Assembly: GCA_037179515.1 (NCBI GenBank)
Contig: JAXCGZ010009490.1
Coordinates: 1 to 64,000 of the forward strand
DNA: 64,000 nt
Reading direction: 5' to 3'
Source of the DNA: Halocaridina rubra
Lineage: Eukaryota; Arthropoda; Malacostraca; Decapoda; Atyidae
The translations under genes and the position numbers were made by a program. How positions within the stretch are numbered: position 1 is the first letter of the stretch; each line of letters starts with the position of its first letter. The notes under the pieces are model-generated. The model did not search any database. It had not been told where the DNA came from and was given only the letters and a program-made list of their open reading frames with translations. This document shows, piece after piece, positions 26,405-37,999 of the stretch.

Positions 26405-29400
26405 GTAGAATGCTTTATAGTTTCTCTATTATTTACAAGAACTGATCAATAAGATAATATAGTAGGTGTAATTTTGGTGAAGTTTGCAATATATAATGAT
26501 TTATTTATACATATGAACAAGATATACTGAATTTAAGCTGACACTTTCCATATGCTTGTTGTTTACAATACATTCTCATGGAGTGTGCCAGATCCAGTAC
26601 ACTGTTATATCTCTCTCTCTTGATATAATATTTCAAGTACAGATGCTCCCCTACATACGAACAATCGAGTTATGAACTTTCGCAGATACGAACAAAATCC
26701 TACCCATTATCTACCCATGTACAGTATTTATGTATGTATTATTGTACTGTGCTGTATTATTATGTTATTACTGTATCAAAATTCATTAATACTGTATACT
26801 TTTTGTTTTATGTAGTAGTTAAGTGTCTTTAGCCTAAGTACTGTGCAGTACTGAATATGTATGTTCTGTACAGTTTTATAACTTAAACACAACTTACAAA
26901 AAATTCTACTTACGAATGGACTTTTGGAACTTAACTCATTCATAGTTAGGGTAGTGTTTTTACAGGGATTATTGTAGTGCATTTTACCTGCTAATTATAA
27001 AAGAATGTATGTAGATAGTATATGAATTCTTTTTAAAATGACAAGCAAGAGGAAATGTTTACTTTTTTAATGCTGTCCCTTTTAGGTGGCATATAAAGAG
27101 CTGGCAATAGTTTATTGTTTTAGAGCAATAGAGTTTTCTTTTTGGGGGGGGTTTGGTTTAATATGGAGCAGCTGTTTTGGTGCTGGTTGTTTGGGCACTT
27201 AACCCATTTGGCGACTGGCAGTTTGGTTCGTAAGTTTTTAGATTTTGAATACCTAAGCTAGCCTGACCTGACTTAACCATCTTTACAAACTGCATGGCGT
27301 CAAACGTCAGCATCCACTACATCATTGCTCAATTGTCCCATTTCATTTTTGTTATTTACATTGGAAGTTAAAATTCGAATGCTTGTGCATTATTTACCGG
27401 TTCTGTATGCACAGAGACCTTCCCATTGTAAAGTTACTGCATTTACAGGAAACATAACAGCAGCTTTAGATACGGATGTTCTGAAAAAATACCGCATTTC
27501 ACATATTTTGACTGTTGATTCCAAGCCTTTGCCTACAAGAATTACTGAATTACCTGGTATGAGCTTCTTGTACATCGAAGGTGAGAGAAACAAGCTATAA
27601 ATCAGAAACTGAAAAAAATCAGATGCAATAGTGTGATATGAAATTCATACTATATTTGAATATTGTTTTATCTGTATATGGTAGATATAAAGAGAACTGC
27701 GATAGTGCAGATGATTGAGCACTCGACTTGGAAAGCAACAGCCCTGTCTTCGAGCCCAAGGCAGAGTATTAGGAAAGGTATCCAGCCTGAATTCCCCAAG
27801 TCCAACATGTCTGTGTCCATTCCCATATTGGAGCTTAATTGTGACACATAAAATGGCAAACAACAGAATTCTAAGTATAAAAATTAATGAAACTAATTTT
27901 TCAGTTGATGACATATACACTGAAGATATTTTGTGTTACTTTGAAGAAGCCATCAAGTTCATAGAGGATGGGCAGCAGAAAGGAAGCACTTTTGTGCACT
28001 GGTAAATAAAAAGGTAAATACAGACGCTCCCCTACTTACGAACAACCGAGTTATGAACATTCTCAGATACAAACAAAAACCAACCCATTACCTACCCATG
28101 TATTAATGTATTTATTACTGTACTGTACTGTTTTATTACATTATCATCACTGTATCAAAATTTATTAATACTGAATATTTTATGATTTATGTAGTAAAGT
28201 GTCTTTAGCCTAAGCACTATGCAGTACTGCATATGTATGTATTGTACAGTTCTTTCTTTTTTACCTTATCACAACTTACGAACTATTCTACTTACAAAGT
28301 GACTTCTGTAACCTAATTCGTTCGTAAGTAGGGGAGTGTATGTATATTGTTTCTTAATTAATTTATATTTTTTTCACTTATAATGTTACATCATTCTTTT
28401 AATGCCTCACATGGCTCTTAGAGTTGTAAATTGAGAGCTACTTACTTCAGAAATAGTACGAAATTAATTGCTTTTGAAAGGTTGATACCAGGTATATATT
28501 TTAGATGTTGGAGGTTTAGAATGGGGGTACTCTGTGCATTCCTGTTTATTGCCGTAACAAAATGATATGTAATTTACAGTCTCATTACTGGGGGGACTGT
28601 GATAGTGCAGAGGTTAGAGTGTTCAACTCGGAAAGTGACTGACCTGTGCTCAAACCCACCACAGGGCATTAGGAAGGGCATCCAGCTGTATACCCCCTGC
28701 TCCAACTTGTCTATGTTCTCCTCCATAATGGGTATTAATAGTTACACAAAATGGTGAAACAAACACTGTCTTATTAATGTGTTTCATTAAAAGAGTAAGT
28801 CGGGATGGACAGTATGCCCAATATTATAAAGAGAGTACACCTTGATGAACATGAAGGTGTGCTGAGGTAAAGAATGAGAAATATGAAAGTAGATATTATA
28901 ACACTATAAACAGACATAGACTGAGTAATAATAATATTGTGGGTCATTTCTACATCAACTGTGGCTTTCGCTGAGGTGTCTGTAGAATTATTCCTAGTGT
29001 AAACATCTCAGTAAGTATTCTTCAAAGTAGTTGTAAGAAAAAATATTTTGTTCTATTTTTAAAAAGAATAATTTTCTCATGTTATGAAATTATGGTCCTT
29101 TGTCTATGCACAAAAACATATTTGTTACTTGAGGGTAAGTGGGCTGTAGATCCTTGTCCACTTACCCTGTGAGTGACCCAAGTAGGGCAGTGGGGGAGCT
29201 AAGAGGAGTGATCGAGATGTATTAGCTTCTTGTGAATGTGTACTTGACTTGGCCACAATCCTTACAAAGTGCTTTGCGGCCACTATATATGTGTATGTAT
29301 GTAAGCTGATTTCAGGTTATAAAGAAGCTTTGTAAACATATATAAGTTAAGGCTTTGTCAAATAGCTCCTTGATACTAATTAAATTACAACCTCCACAGT

Positions 29401-32400
29401 TACTTTGGAATGTCAAGAAGTGCTACCCTTGTCATGGCCTTTCTCATGAAGAAATATAAGTTAAACCTTGATGAAGCTCTAAATAGGTAAGAAATAGTAT
29501 AATATATATCTTATTCACAACACTACATATTACCTCATATTCATATAATATAATTTAAGTTTTCAATGCCCAATGTAAGATCGTTCAAAATAATTTTCTT
29601 GAAAGGAATCTATTTAGTGAATATTAGACACAAAAAACGTAAAATACATATAAAATTATAGAAGATAATCATACATGAGACTAATCATTATGAGATGCAA
29701 TGTACCATTCACTCAGTGAACTTGGTTTTTGTAGTAGTACTCTTCATATCTATGAAAACTACTTTTTATTGGAAGCCATTCTTATTTGTGGCCAAAAGAT
29801 TAGTTATGGCAGGCCCCAGAAATTATATTTTAAAAATTTTATAATGTTTTAGCTCTTTGCTAGTTAAATGGGTATATAAAAGCACATTCACCATTCTTAG
29901 AAAAATGAATAATATATAATTCTGAGTTCATTGTTGTGTCTGCTTAGAGTGAAAGAGAGGAGGCGCTGCATTGGTCCTAACCCAGGATTTTTGAAGCAGC
30001 TTCTCTTGTATCATAGCATGGGATGGCAAGTTATGGAAACAAACATTCAGTATAGATTGTACAGAATGGAAGGTGCTGGATTTTCTTTGAGATCATCCTA
30101 TTCAGTATCAAAAGGTTGGTATTAAATTTTGCTTGATACGCACTCTTATCAGAAAGGGGACCGTGGTAGCACAGTGGTTATTTTACTCGACTTGGGAAGT
30201 GACAGACCAATGTTCGACCCAGGCACGGGGTGTTGAAAGGGCATCCAGTCTTCATTTCCCAGCTCCAACCTGTCTGTGTCCACCCCCATAATGGGGATTA
30301 ATAGTGACAAAAAAAATAGCATTCTAAAGAGAATTATATATTATTGAAATAATTTTTAATGACAAACGTCATCTTATACCAAAGTAATGTACAGCAAGCT
30401 TACTAGCAATGTACATATAGTATTTTAGATTGTTACCATATTAATGAAAAAGGGGGCCACAGTAGCTGAGAGATGGAGCTCACAAGTTGAGAAGCGATTG
30501 ATACTAGTTCGAGCCTGCCATAGGGTATTAGGAAGGGCATCCATCCTTAATCCCCCATCTCCAACATGCCTGTATCCATCCCCATTCAAATATGGACTAA
30601 TTGTGACATAAAATGGTCTATCTGATAAGGTACTTCATTAGACTTTTCAGTCCTTTGGTTGATATTCAGTTATGTATTTTGTTATATACAGCAATCCCTC
30701 GCTATATCGCGATTCACCTACCGCGAATTATTGTGACACCAGGACGGGCCAAAAAATGATAAAATAAAACAGCCTTTATCGGGTCTGGACATGAAGATTA
30801 CATAAAGTAAAGAGAAACAGAGATGGAGAGTGTAATGACCTGTGGGATGTGAAGGGATTATAAGAGATGTGTAATGAATATCCAAGAATGTTCAGTGTAG
30901 CTGGTGCCATGAGCTAACCTACTACTGGATACATGTTTATTTTATATCGCAGATTTTCTGGGTATATGCTATTTTTGAGCACGAGGGTGCAAATGTTTTG
31001 CCGCCTCTGTATCAGCTGATGCACCCTCGCACGCAATTTCCTTGACGATATTATATCGAAAGTTTGTTTGCTGTTTGTTCTTAATGCTTTTTTCAATTCT
31101 CTTCATAATATTCGATCGCATTAAGCGGTAGAAGAGGAGGAGGATGCAGGAGAACAAACCTCTAACCAAAATGTTTTGCCGCTTCCGTATTAGCTGATGC
31201 TTATCACTATTCAGGCACAATATATTACTCATAAAATATTTATTTTCTCACCCTATTGTATTATTAATATTCCTTGGTTCTAAACATTATTCTATCTTCT
31301 TTATTTATCGATCATGCTGCACAAAATCTTAATGTAAACAAAATAAGCTGAGAGAAAAAGAAAACTATACAATTCGTTGCAAAGAAAACGTATATCATAC
31401 TGTACATGGGAATCTTAAATGAAATATATATATTCTCCACATGCCATTTCCCTGTTGATATTATATCGAAAGTTTATTTGCTGTTTCTTCTTAATGCTTT
31501 TTATCAATTCTCTTCCTAATATTCGATCGCATTAAGCGGTAGAAGAGGAGGAGGATGCGGGAGAACGAACCTTATCTGCAAACGTTTTGGCTCTTCTGTA
31601 TCAGCTGATATACCTTCGCACGCTATATCCCTGACGATATCATATCGAAAGTTTGTTTGCTGTTTGTTCTTAATGCTTTTTTCAGTTCTCTTCATAATAT
31701 TCGATCGCATTAAGCGGTAGAAGAGGAGGAGGATGCGGGAGAACGAACCTCTTTCTGCAAACGTTTAGGCGCTTCTGTATCAGCTGATACAAGGTCGCAC
31801 GCTATTTCCCTGACGATATTATATCGCAAGTTTGTTTTCTGTTTGTTCTTAATGCTTTTTTCAATTCTCTTCCTAATATGTGATCGCATTAAGCGGTAGA
31901 AGAGGAAGAGGATGCTGGAGAACGAACCTCTAACCAAAACATTTTGCCGCTTCTGTATCAGCTGATGCTTATCACTACTCAGGCACAATATCTCACTAAT
32001 GAAATATTTATTTACTCACCCTATTTGGGGTTTATCTCATTTTCAAGATTATAGTATTATTAATATTCCTTGGTTCTAAACATTATTCTATCTTCTTTAC
32101 ATATCGACTATGCTGCACAAAATCTTAATGTAAACAAAGTCAGCTGAGAGAAAAAGAAAGCGTATACAATTTGTTACAAGGAAAACGTATATCGTACTGT
32201 ACATGAAAAACTTATATGAAATATATATATTCTCTATGTGCTATTTCCATGACGATATCATATCGAAAGTTTGTTTGCTGTTTGTTTTTAATGCTTTTTT
32301 TCAATCTTCATAATATCACGTTCATATAAATTTACGCTTGCGAGCTGTTGTTAATAAAGTAAAGGGTGAGTTGTTAACAGTGCAGGGAGGGTTTACACAG

Positions 32401-35400
32401 TAAAGGTAAAAATAAATGTAAAATACTGTACCTGTAATAAATATGGTGCTCCTACTTCGCGAATTTTCACCTTTCGCGGCTGGTCCTGGAACCGAACCTT
32501 CGCGATAAATGAGGGAGCACAGTATATTCATCTTGGAAAAATTTATATGTTTGTTCTTACTCCCTTTATGATGATTTTTACTTCCTTAATGTCTTTTTTA
32601 TGTACTGTTGGATGTAAGACTAAATTAAAATTCGCGCATAGAATGTAATTACTTATCTTGGTTATTCTTTATGACATAGCAGTGATGGAAATTCCAAGAG
32701 AGTGAGTGAAAATCCATATTCAGTGATACATCTTAGCACTGTTGTTGTGTCAGTATCTAATAAGGTACTTTCTAATAAGGTTGTTATTGCCTATATATCC
32801 AGTACAGATTATGATAGTACATTCTGGGCATATTAGGGTGTCCTGCCTATTTCTTAACAAAAGGAATCAAGTGTGAACTATTTATGAATAGTTCAGAGCC
32901 TCTATTTGTATACAAAAGGTAATGAACTATATATATAGTTTCCTATTCAGAGTCATAGGTTAATATACTGGATATCTTGTTACTGTGACTTATAAAAAAA
33001 CATAAACATTGCTCTAGTGTTCCAGTGCCTGGTCTTGTTTGAGAAGCCTCCCTTCATTATGTGTTCTTGTGAATATGTTGGTGTTTGCCGTTTTATGCGT
33101 CCATATTAATCCCCATTACAAGGATGGAGACAGAGAGGTTGGAGCTTGGGATTTAAAGCTGGATGCCCGTCCTAATGCCCCTCGGTTGAGAATTTACTAC
33201 CTGTGCTCACGGGAAAGAGCCCTATGCTGGTAACTCCCTGTCCCCTAATCTGTTTCATTTTTACTCTGACATATCACATCTATCATTAAAACTATGAATG
33301 CATTTACTCTTCCCTCACTAAGAAAATTCCAATTATCAAGTATTCTTACACTAAAAGTGCTTCCTTATATCTTGCAAAGAAATTTACTTGCAAAGCTTCA
33401 AATATGACCTCTAGCTCTAGAGCCACCCACATCGCCAATGCTCTAACCACTGCGCTACTACGGCTCCTGTCATAGTGACTATATAAGGAATGCATGATTG
33501 TATTTTTCAGAGGGAAGCGTACAGTTTCTGGAGAAATTTCATGATCTAATTCAACCTGATCCAAGAACAACAACCTCAGAAAGTGATCCTGTGGCACTAA
33601 GATGCAGAACATGTAGGTACGATAAAATCATTGCATATTTATGGCAAATTTGCATTCGCTTTTTTGTTTTATTAAAGATATTCACTTTTCTTCTCTCACG
33701 TTATGTAATATTTACTTGAATCAACTTTCTGTGTAAACTGATTGAGAGGCTTGACCTGTAGTATTGGAGAGGATCGAAGAGGAATTCAGAAAAAATCTTG
33801 TGCAAGCCTCATGTTAAGAATTTCTTGGCTTGTTGCTATTTATGCTGCAGCAGACTATTAAGGAGAACATGTCTATAGTGAATTTTTACAGATTAACTGG
33901 GATATGTTATACTTTAATATTATATATGAATGCATTTACTTCTTATGGTGATATTCTGTGCTATTCTTTTTCTCTGTGAAGTAATATTATTAGGTACTCA
34001 TCTCATATCATTAATAGGCATGGCTGCGTGACAGTTTGCTGTTTTATATGTCACTCCCAAACCTCATTCAAATAGGGGTAGACACAGACTGGCTGGAGCC
34101 GGGGAATTAAGCTTGAACATCTGTTTGTCACTTCCTGAGTCGACACTAGCCAGCGAGCTGCATGATAGTAATTGGCTATATATTTCTACTGCCTGATAAT
34201 CCGTAATTTTATGCTGTACTGTATAATTGAACATGGATACCTTCTTGAGCCATTGTGGTCTGCTCACCAAATCAACATGTTTCAATTAAAAGAAGGGAAA
34301 AAAATTATTTTTGCCTACTTCGTGTTTACATGATCATGAGTATAAATACTTTTTGAACTTAGAAAACTTACTAAATTTATGTGTGATAAAGTGATCAAAG
34401 CACCAATTACTAATTCAAGGAAAATATGATCAATTAAGGCTTTGATAAAATAAAGATTTCGAAGTGCAAATAATAAACTCATAATTAAACAGACATGTCA
34501 CGCATTGGTCACTTTTTACAAAAAGTTAAAAGGTAGCTCAAGGTTCTTCCCTACTTATGAGTAGATATTAGGAAGTGGATATTGGCATACTTAGTAGAGA
34601 AATACAATGTGATGACATCAGTACAGAATTCGGACCTTGTAGAGATGAGTAACAGCCAGAACCCCTTGGAAAGTTAATTAACCCAGTAAACTGTTAGCAA
34701 AAGTTGGGAAAGGTTAGGTGGCTAGCATTGTAAATATGAATAACCCTAGAGTACCCTTAAATTCTTCTTCTTTGCAAGATCCCAGTATTCTCACTGTCCA
34801 TTCAAGCACTTGTGTTGAGCAAATGACTATTTTGCACTGAGAGCATTCATGATAGACTGAATGAAGGTAGTAAGCTAAAGCTGATTTTGAGAAGTGCAGA
34901 ATAACATATTTATGTATGTTTTTGCTTTATTTAGTTTAATTTTCAGTGTATTGATTGCACATTGTTTTGAAATTTTACAGTTTGATAATTCACCAAAAAT
35001 TTTGTATTTACAGATCAGGTTTAGTACGACAGGGTTCATTACTTCCTCATTGTCCTAAAGAAAGTCCTGGATGGAGCAATTCAGAATGGTCTGGAAAATC
35101 TGAAGCATTCTCTTTATGTGCACAGGGTATTTATACATTACCCATTGCATGGATGGGTGACATACTCAGTGAACTTCAGGGAAAGATTATGTGTCCAAAA
35201 TGCAGAGCTAAGATTGGATCATATGACTGGATTAAAGGTACCATTATATTTGTATGTAATAATATCACTGTCGGGGGCTACGGTACGCAGAGGATATAAC
35301 ATTGACTCAGGAGGTGACAAACCTGTATTGGAACCCACCACGGAAAGTTAAGAAGGGCATTCAGCTTTAATTCCTCTGGTCAAACTTGTCTGTGTCCAAC

Positions 35401-36071
35401 CCCGTTCGAATAGGGATTAATAATGACTTACTTCATGAAAGAAAAAAAAATATAATACAAAATATATCCTAAATACACCACTCGTGTTTAATATAGTCAA
35501 GAATTGCACAATATATAATAAGAAAAATATGGGTTTATTAGTTTTGAAGAATAATGACAGTGTATACACAACTCGATTTTTTCCTTTTTAAAACAATTAG
35601 ATATTTTATATGTGGTGTAAATGTTTTATGTAATTCATCTTCACAGGTTTACACAACAGAATGTGTGCACTACTTAGTATATATTTCACCATAATAAGGC
35701 TTGCACATTGTTTGGCTTTTGTATCAGTAGAGAGATATATAAAAATAACATATATAAAAGATACCGCAGTAGTATAGTGGTTAGAATACTAGACTCAGGA
35801 TGTGACAGGCACATGATTGAACCCACCACCTGGCCTTAAGAAGGACATCCAGTCTTCTTTCCACAGCTCCAATCTGTGCGTATTTACCACCATAATGTGG
35901 ATTAATATTGGCAAATAATATGGAAAAGATAAGTACTCATAAGATTATTAGAAAAGCCTAGAATTTGAGAATATTTTTTCTGTTTCAGGTCATCAGTGTC
36001 CTTGTGGAGCCAATATAAAACCTGCCTTCCATATCATTCCTTCAAAAATAGATAAATGTATATTTGGATAG
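26335..36071 (+). CDS. DUSP12: Dual-specificity phosphatase 12, copy A (complete, 8 exons)
   Basis: Exons 26335-26404, 27449-27580, 27905-28001, 29400-29486, 29948-30114, 33511-33616, 35014-35237 and 35989-36071 join in phase to 321 residues (human DUSP12 is 340). Residues 15-130 form the phosphatase domain: NKIEEGLYLG, HILTVDSKPLP, then the P-loop HCYFGMSRSA with Cys100 and Arg106 (C-X5-R). Residues 134-160 hold IGPNPGF-KQLLLY. Residues 216-300 form the C-terminal zinc-binding domain with Cys216/219, Cys280/283 (CPKC) and Cys298/300 (CPCG). YVH1/DUSP12 proteins act in 60S ribosome maturation and dephosphorylate protein substrates. The ATG at 26335 is the only Met in its exon, but the frame stays open upstream to the acceptor at 26306, so an earlier coding exon is possible. 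The usual P-loop Ala is Phe here. Introns hold several SINEs, MITEs and a satellite-bearing transposon. Confidence 0.93.
26640..26965. mobile_element. MITE, degenerate copy
   Basis: Begins cagatgctcccctacatacg after TA and parallels 28021-28342 throughout (cgagttatgaac, acccattatctacccatgta, tagcctaagtactgtgcagt). The right terminus is eroded. Confidence 0.7.
27449..27580 (+). CDS. DUSP12: DUSP12-A exon 2
   Basis: Acceptor atttacag, donor gtgaga. Encodes NITAALDTDVLKKYRISHIL followed by TVDSKPLP, the conserved beta-strand of the phosphatase core. 132 bases, identical in length to copy B exon 2. Confidence 0.93.
27690..27860 (+). repeat. tRNA-derived SINE (family 1)
   Basis: Head with A-box-like gatagtgcagatgattgag and B-box-like cttcgagccca, then the family body (gcattaggaagggcatccag, ccaac-tgtctgtgtcc, attaatagtgaca). 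Between DUSP12-A exons 2 and 3, ending 45 bases before exon 3. Confidence 0.8.
27905..28001 (+). CDS. DUSP12: DUSP12-A exon 3 (ends within the catalytic Cys codon)
   Basis: Acceptor atttttcag, donor gtaaat. Encodes DDIYTEDILCYFEEAIKFIE, then GSTFVH and the TG of catalytic Cys100. Contains the Asp-rich loop expected to supply the general acid. Confidence 0.93.
28021..28342. mobile_element. MITE with TA target-site duplication
   Basis: 322 bp. Left end cagacgctcccctacttacg and right end cgtaagtaggggagtgtatg are inverted, with TA at 28019-28020 and 28343-28344. Non-coding. Begins 18 bases after the donor of DUSP12-A exon 3. TA target and size fit a mariner/pogo-derived MITE. Confidence 0.85.
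28590..28757 (+). repeat. tRNA-derived SINE (family 1)
   Basis: ggggactgtgatagtgcaga head, gctcaaaccca B-box region, gcattaggaagggcatccag body. Confidence 0.8.
29130..29310 (+). repeat. Dispersed repeat R, partial copy
   Basis: ccttgtccacttaccctgtg, agtgacccaa and gagctaagaggagtgat match the right two-thirds of 1575-1840. It ends with a short gtatgtatgta. Confidence 0.6.
29400..29486 (+). CDS. DUSP12: DUSP12-A exon 4 (rest of the P-loop)
   Basis: Acceptor cctccacag, donor gtaaga. Its first base completes Cys100, then YFGMSRSATLVMAFLMKKY. Carries catalytic Arg106. Confidence 0.93.
29948..30114 (+). CDS. DUSP12: DUSP12-A exon 5
   Basis: Acceptor tctgcttag, donor gttggt. Encodes RRRCIGPNPGFLKQLLLYHS and MGWQVMETN, matching the helix after the P-loop (PxxGFxxQLxLYxxM in DUSP12). 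Confidence 0.93.
30157..30320 (+). repeat. tRNA-derived SINE (family 1)
   Basis: One of the clearest copies: ggaccgtggtagcacagtgg (A box) and tgttcgacccag (B box). Confidence 0.85.
30452..30614 (+). repeat. tRNA-derived SINE (family 1)
   Basis: ggccacagtagctgagagat head, agttcgagcctg B box, full body to tgtgacataaaatgg. Confidence 0.85.
30689..32522. mobile_element. TA-flanked TIR element carrying a satellite
   Basis: Left end CAGCAATCCCTCGCTATATC and right end gataaatgagggagcacag are inverted with mismatches; TA flanks both (30687-30688, 32523-32524). 1,834 bp. The interior holds an inserted SINE-2 fragment (30728-30905), then 180-bp repeats and a second, longer repeated block. No transposase recognised. 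Termini of this type fit pogo/Tigger-derived non-autonomous elements. Confidence 0.75.
30960..32300. repeat. ~180-bp satellite with higher-order structure
   Basis: gacgatattatatcg with minor changes occurs near 31043, 31453, 31632, 31813 and 32252. Neighbouring motifs gattaagcggtagaagagg (cgcattaagcggtag) and atcagctgat repeat with it. A second block (caggcacaatat...ggttctaaacattattctat...aatcttaatgtaaac) occurs at 31190-31440 and again at 31965-32240. On the minus strand the 180-base unit stays open for 60-90 codons. Confidence 0.85.
33070..33475 (-). repeat. SINE family 1 interrupted by a LINE 3'-end fragment
   Basis: The minus-strand SINE head at 33428-33472 (aggagccgtagtagcgcagt read in reverse, then tggttagagcattggc) and its body at 33075-33190 are separated by 33193-33425, a CR1-like 3' end in minus orientation (gggaaagagccc; catcttgcaaagaa-like C-terminal coding). 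Lies 36 bases before DUSP12-A exon 6. Confidence 0.6.
33511..33616 (+). CDS. DUSP12: DUSP12-A exon 6 (first zinc-ligand pair)
   Basis: Acceptor atttttcag, donor gtacga. Encodes EGSVQFLEKFHDLIQPDP... ending in LRCRTCR, the first Cys pair (216/219) of the zinc-binding domain. Confidence 0.9.
34040..34155 (-). repeat. SINE family 1, truncated reverse copy
   Basis: tttatatgtcactcccaaac and cattcaaataggggtagaca are the reverse of the SINE tail. Confidence 0.65.
35014..35237 (+). CDS. DUSP12: DUSP12-A exon 7 (zinc-binding domain)
   Basis: Acceptor gtatttacag, donor gtacca. Encodes WSNSEWSGKSEAFSLCAQGI through IAWMGDIL to GKIMCPKCRAKIGSYDWIK. It ends in phase 1. Confidence 0.93.
35270..35428 (+). 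repeat. SINE family 1
   Basis: Begins cgggggctacggtacgcaga 33 bases after the donor of DUSP12-A exon 7; body ends aatagggattaataatgac. Confidence 0.75.
35758..35922 (+). repeat. SINE family 1
   Basis: ataccgcagtagtatagtgg head, gattgaacccacc B-box region, tggattaatattggc tail. Ends 67 bases before DUSP12-A exon 8. Confidence 0.8.
35989..36071 (+). CDS. DUSP12: DUSP12-A exon 8 (last)
   Basis: Acceptor ctgtttcag. Encodes GHQCPCGANIKPAFHIIPSK, then IDKCIFG and TAG. CxCG is the last zinc-ligand pair, and PAFxI matches the human C-terminus. Confidence 0.93.
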
Positions 36072-36553
36072 TAACAGTTCTTGCAATTCTAACAATCTGT
36101 GTGATATTGTGAAGCTACTGTGTATTATTTGCAGGTTTTCCAAAAATCAGAATTGTTCTTTTGGACTAATAGCTTGCTTAAAAATGTGTGACTATATATA
36201 CACTGCCTAAACTAACATTAAAAACTGAATTCCCAGTTTTTTTGTTCATTGTTTGGCATGTCTGATTTTATTACTTGTCCACTTATACAATTGTTGGCAA
36301 TGTTATTCTGGTGGTATCTGTCTGTAATTTGTATACAGCTTAGAGAGCAAGAGGAGGATACATACATACAATAATGCGTATGCAAAGGCCGCAATCTCCA
36401 TAGTCAATGGGGTGGCTGAGTAAAAGCACATACACAATCACCAGAAGCCAATATACCAGTCACTCCTCTAAACTCCTATTAAAGAAGGGAGAATGGATAA
36501 TTTTGTAGGAATGATAATACTTATTAGAATAAGAGACGTAATAGGTATTGTAG

Positions 36554-36559
36554 AATAAA
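36554..36559 (+). terminator. Possible poly(A) signal of DUSP12-A
   Basis: AATAAA 483 bases after the stop, just before a LINE fragment. Confidence 0.35.
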
Positions 36560-36603
36560 AATAGCTTTATAAATATCCAGTATTTGCATTTCCCTTCCTT
36601 TTG

Positions 36604-37580
36604 AATTCGCTAAGCGAGGAGGTAGTTAATGCTATCTCAATCCATAGTTTTAAGGACAGGTATGATAAGTATCACTTAGTACAAAATGGAATCGCTCCGG
36701 AGATGAGAAGATACGAGTTTTGGGCTCTTTCCCGTAAACACAATTAGGTAAACACACACACACAGGAAGATCTAAATAATCTGCATGAGTGGTCAGAAAA
36801 GTGGCTAATGAAATTCAATACTTCAAAATGTAAGGTAATGAGAATGGGTACAAGTGCAAGAAGGCCCAAGCTTGACTACTCGGTGGCTGGAGTACAACTT
36901 CAAGAGACAGAAAATGAGAGAGATCTAGGAGTAAACATACTGGCAGATTTGTCTCCAGAAATACATATAAATGGCATAGTAAGGGCAGCATATGCATTCT
37001 TATCAAATGTAAGGGTAGCCTTCAGGTACATGGACAAGGAAATGTTCAGAAATATTTATGTAACCTATGTGAGGCCAAAACTCGAATATGCAGCCCCCTT
37101 TTGGAATCCGCACTTGAAAAATCACATAGTTAAGCTTGAAAAAGTTCAAAGACATGCCACGAAACTGGTGCCAGAAATACGCAATCTCAGTTATGATGAG
37201 AGGCTGAGGGAATTAGACTTACCATCACTCGAAGCTAGAAGAGTGAGGGGGGATATGGTGACAGTCTTTAAATTCCTTCATGGTTATGATAGAGTGGATA
37301 GGGATCGATATTTTGATATGGCTGGCTCTAGAACTAGAGGTCATAGTTTGAAGCTTCGTAAGAAAACTTCTTCGCAGGATGTAAGGAAATACTTTTTCAG
37401 TGTAAGAGTAGTTGATAATTGGAATTGGTTAAGCGAGGAGGTAGTTAATGCTATCTCAATCCATAGTTTTAAGGACAGGTATGATAAGTATCACTAAGTA
37501 TAAAATGGAACCGATGAGGAGACGGGAAGATACGAGCTTTGGGCTCTTTCCCGTAAACACAATTAGGTAATCACAGAGTA
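36604..37580 (+). mobile_element. CR1-like LINE 3' ends, two copies in tandem
   Basis: 36604-36751 is a short 3' end (gctaagcgaggaggtagtta to cccgtaaacacaattagg), then (ac)n. 36766-37580 is a longer copy with an open 229-residue frame (36808-37497): the region after the RT palm, SKCKVMRMGTSARRPK, YVRPKLEYAAPFWNPHLKNH and DVRKYFFSVRVVDNWN. It ends with the same cacaattaggtaatcac tail. 5'-truncated, as expected of LINE insertions. This copy looks young: the frame is unbroken. Confidence 0.85.
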
Positions 37581-37990
37581 GTGACCCCAACCCACGAATG
37601 CCTGCACCCTTGAACAAACCAACCCTCAAACAAAATTTTGACCCCAACCCACTAATAAATTCCAACCCACAAACACGCATGTGTTGGCCAAGCCATCACG
37701 TGTCCCACTTGGCCGCTATCAGTTCTGCATTGGTGCCTGCGCTGTGTGGTTCTCTCTTGACCTGATCGTAGTTCTTGCTTATTTTCCATTGTTTTACTTA
37801 ACATAGCCCTTATTATGGGTCCTAAGAGAATTAAAAGTGTTAGTGATAGTGGCGTCAAACACCCCAGACGCAAAACAGTGGAAACGAAGAAAGAAATAAT
37901 TTCTAAACATGAAAATGGGGTGCGTGTCGGAATGGAGAGGTTGTTAAGTTTCTGTTTTACTAAGGGGACTCAAAGTACTGAACCCAGTTA
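37575..37990 (+). mobile_element. Tigger-type transposase start (second Tigger family)
   Basis: From 37815 MGPKRIKSVSDSGVKHPRRK then KEIISKHENGVRVG matches the copy at 51063 and the N-terminus of TIGD/Tigger proteins. The preceding leader (gaccccaacccacgaatg) parallels 50788-50900. The frame breaks after about 40 residues. Confidence 0.65.
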
Positions 37991-37999
37991 AGAGCTCAC

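Noticed and set aside
27325..27600. 91-residue frame with its own ATG before DUSP12-A exon 2
   Set aside because: The first part is intron read-through. Homology begins exactly at the acceptor-defined exon start 27449.
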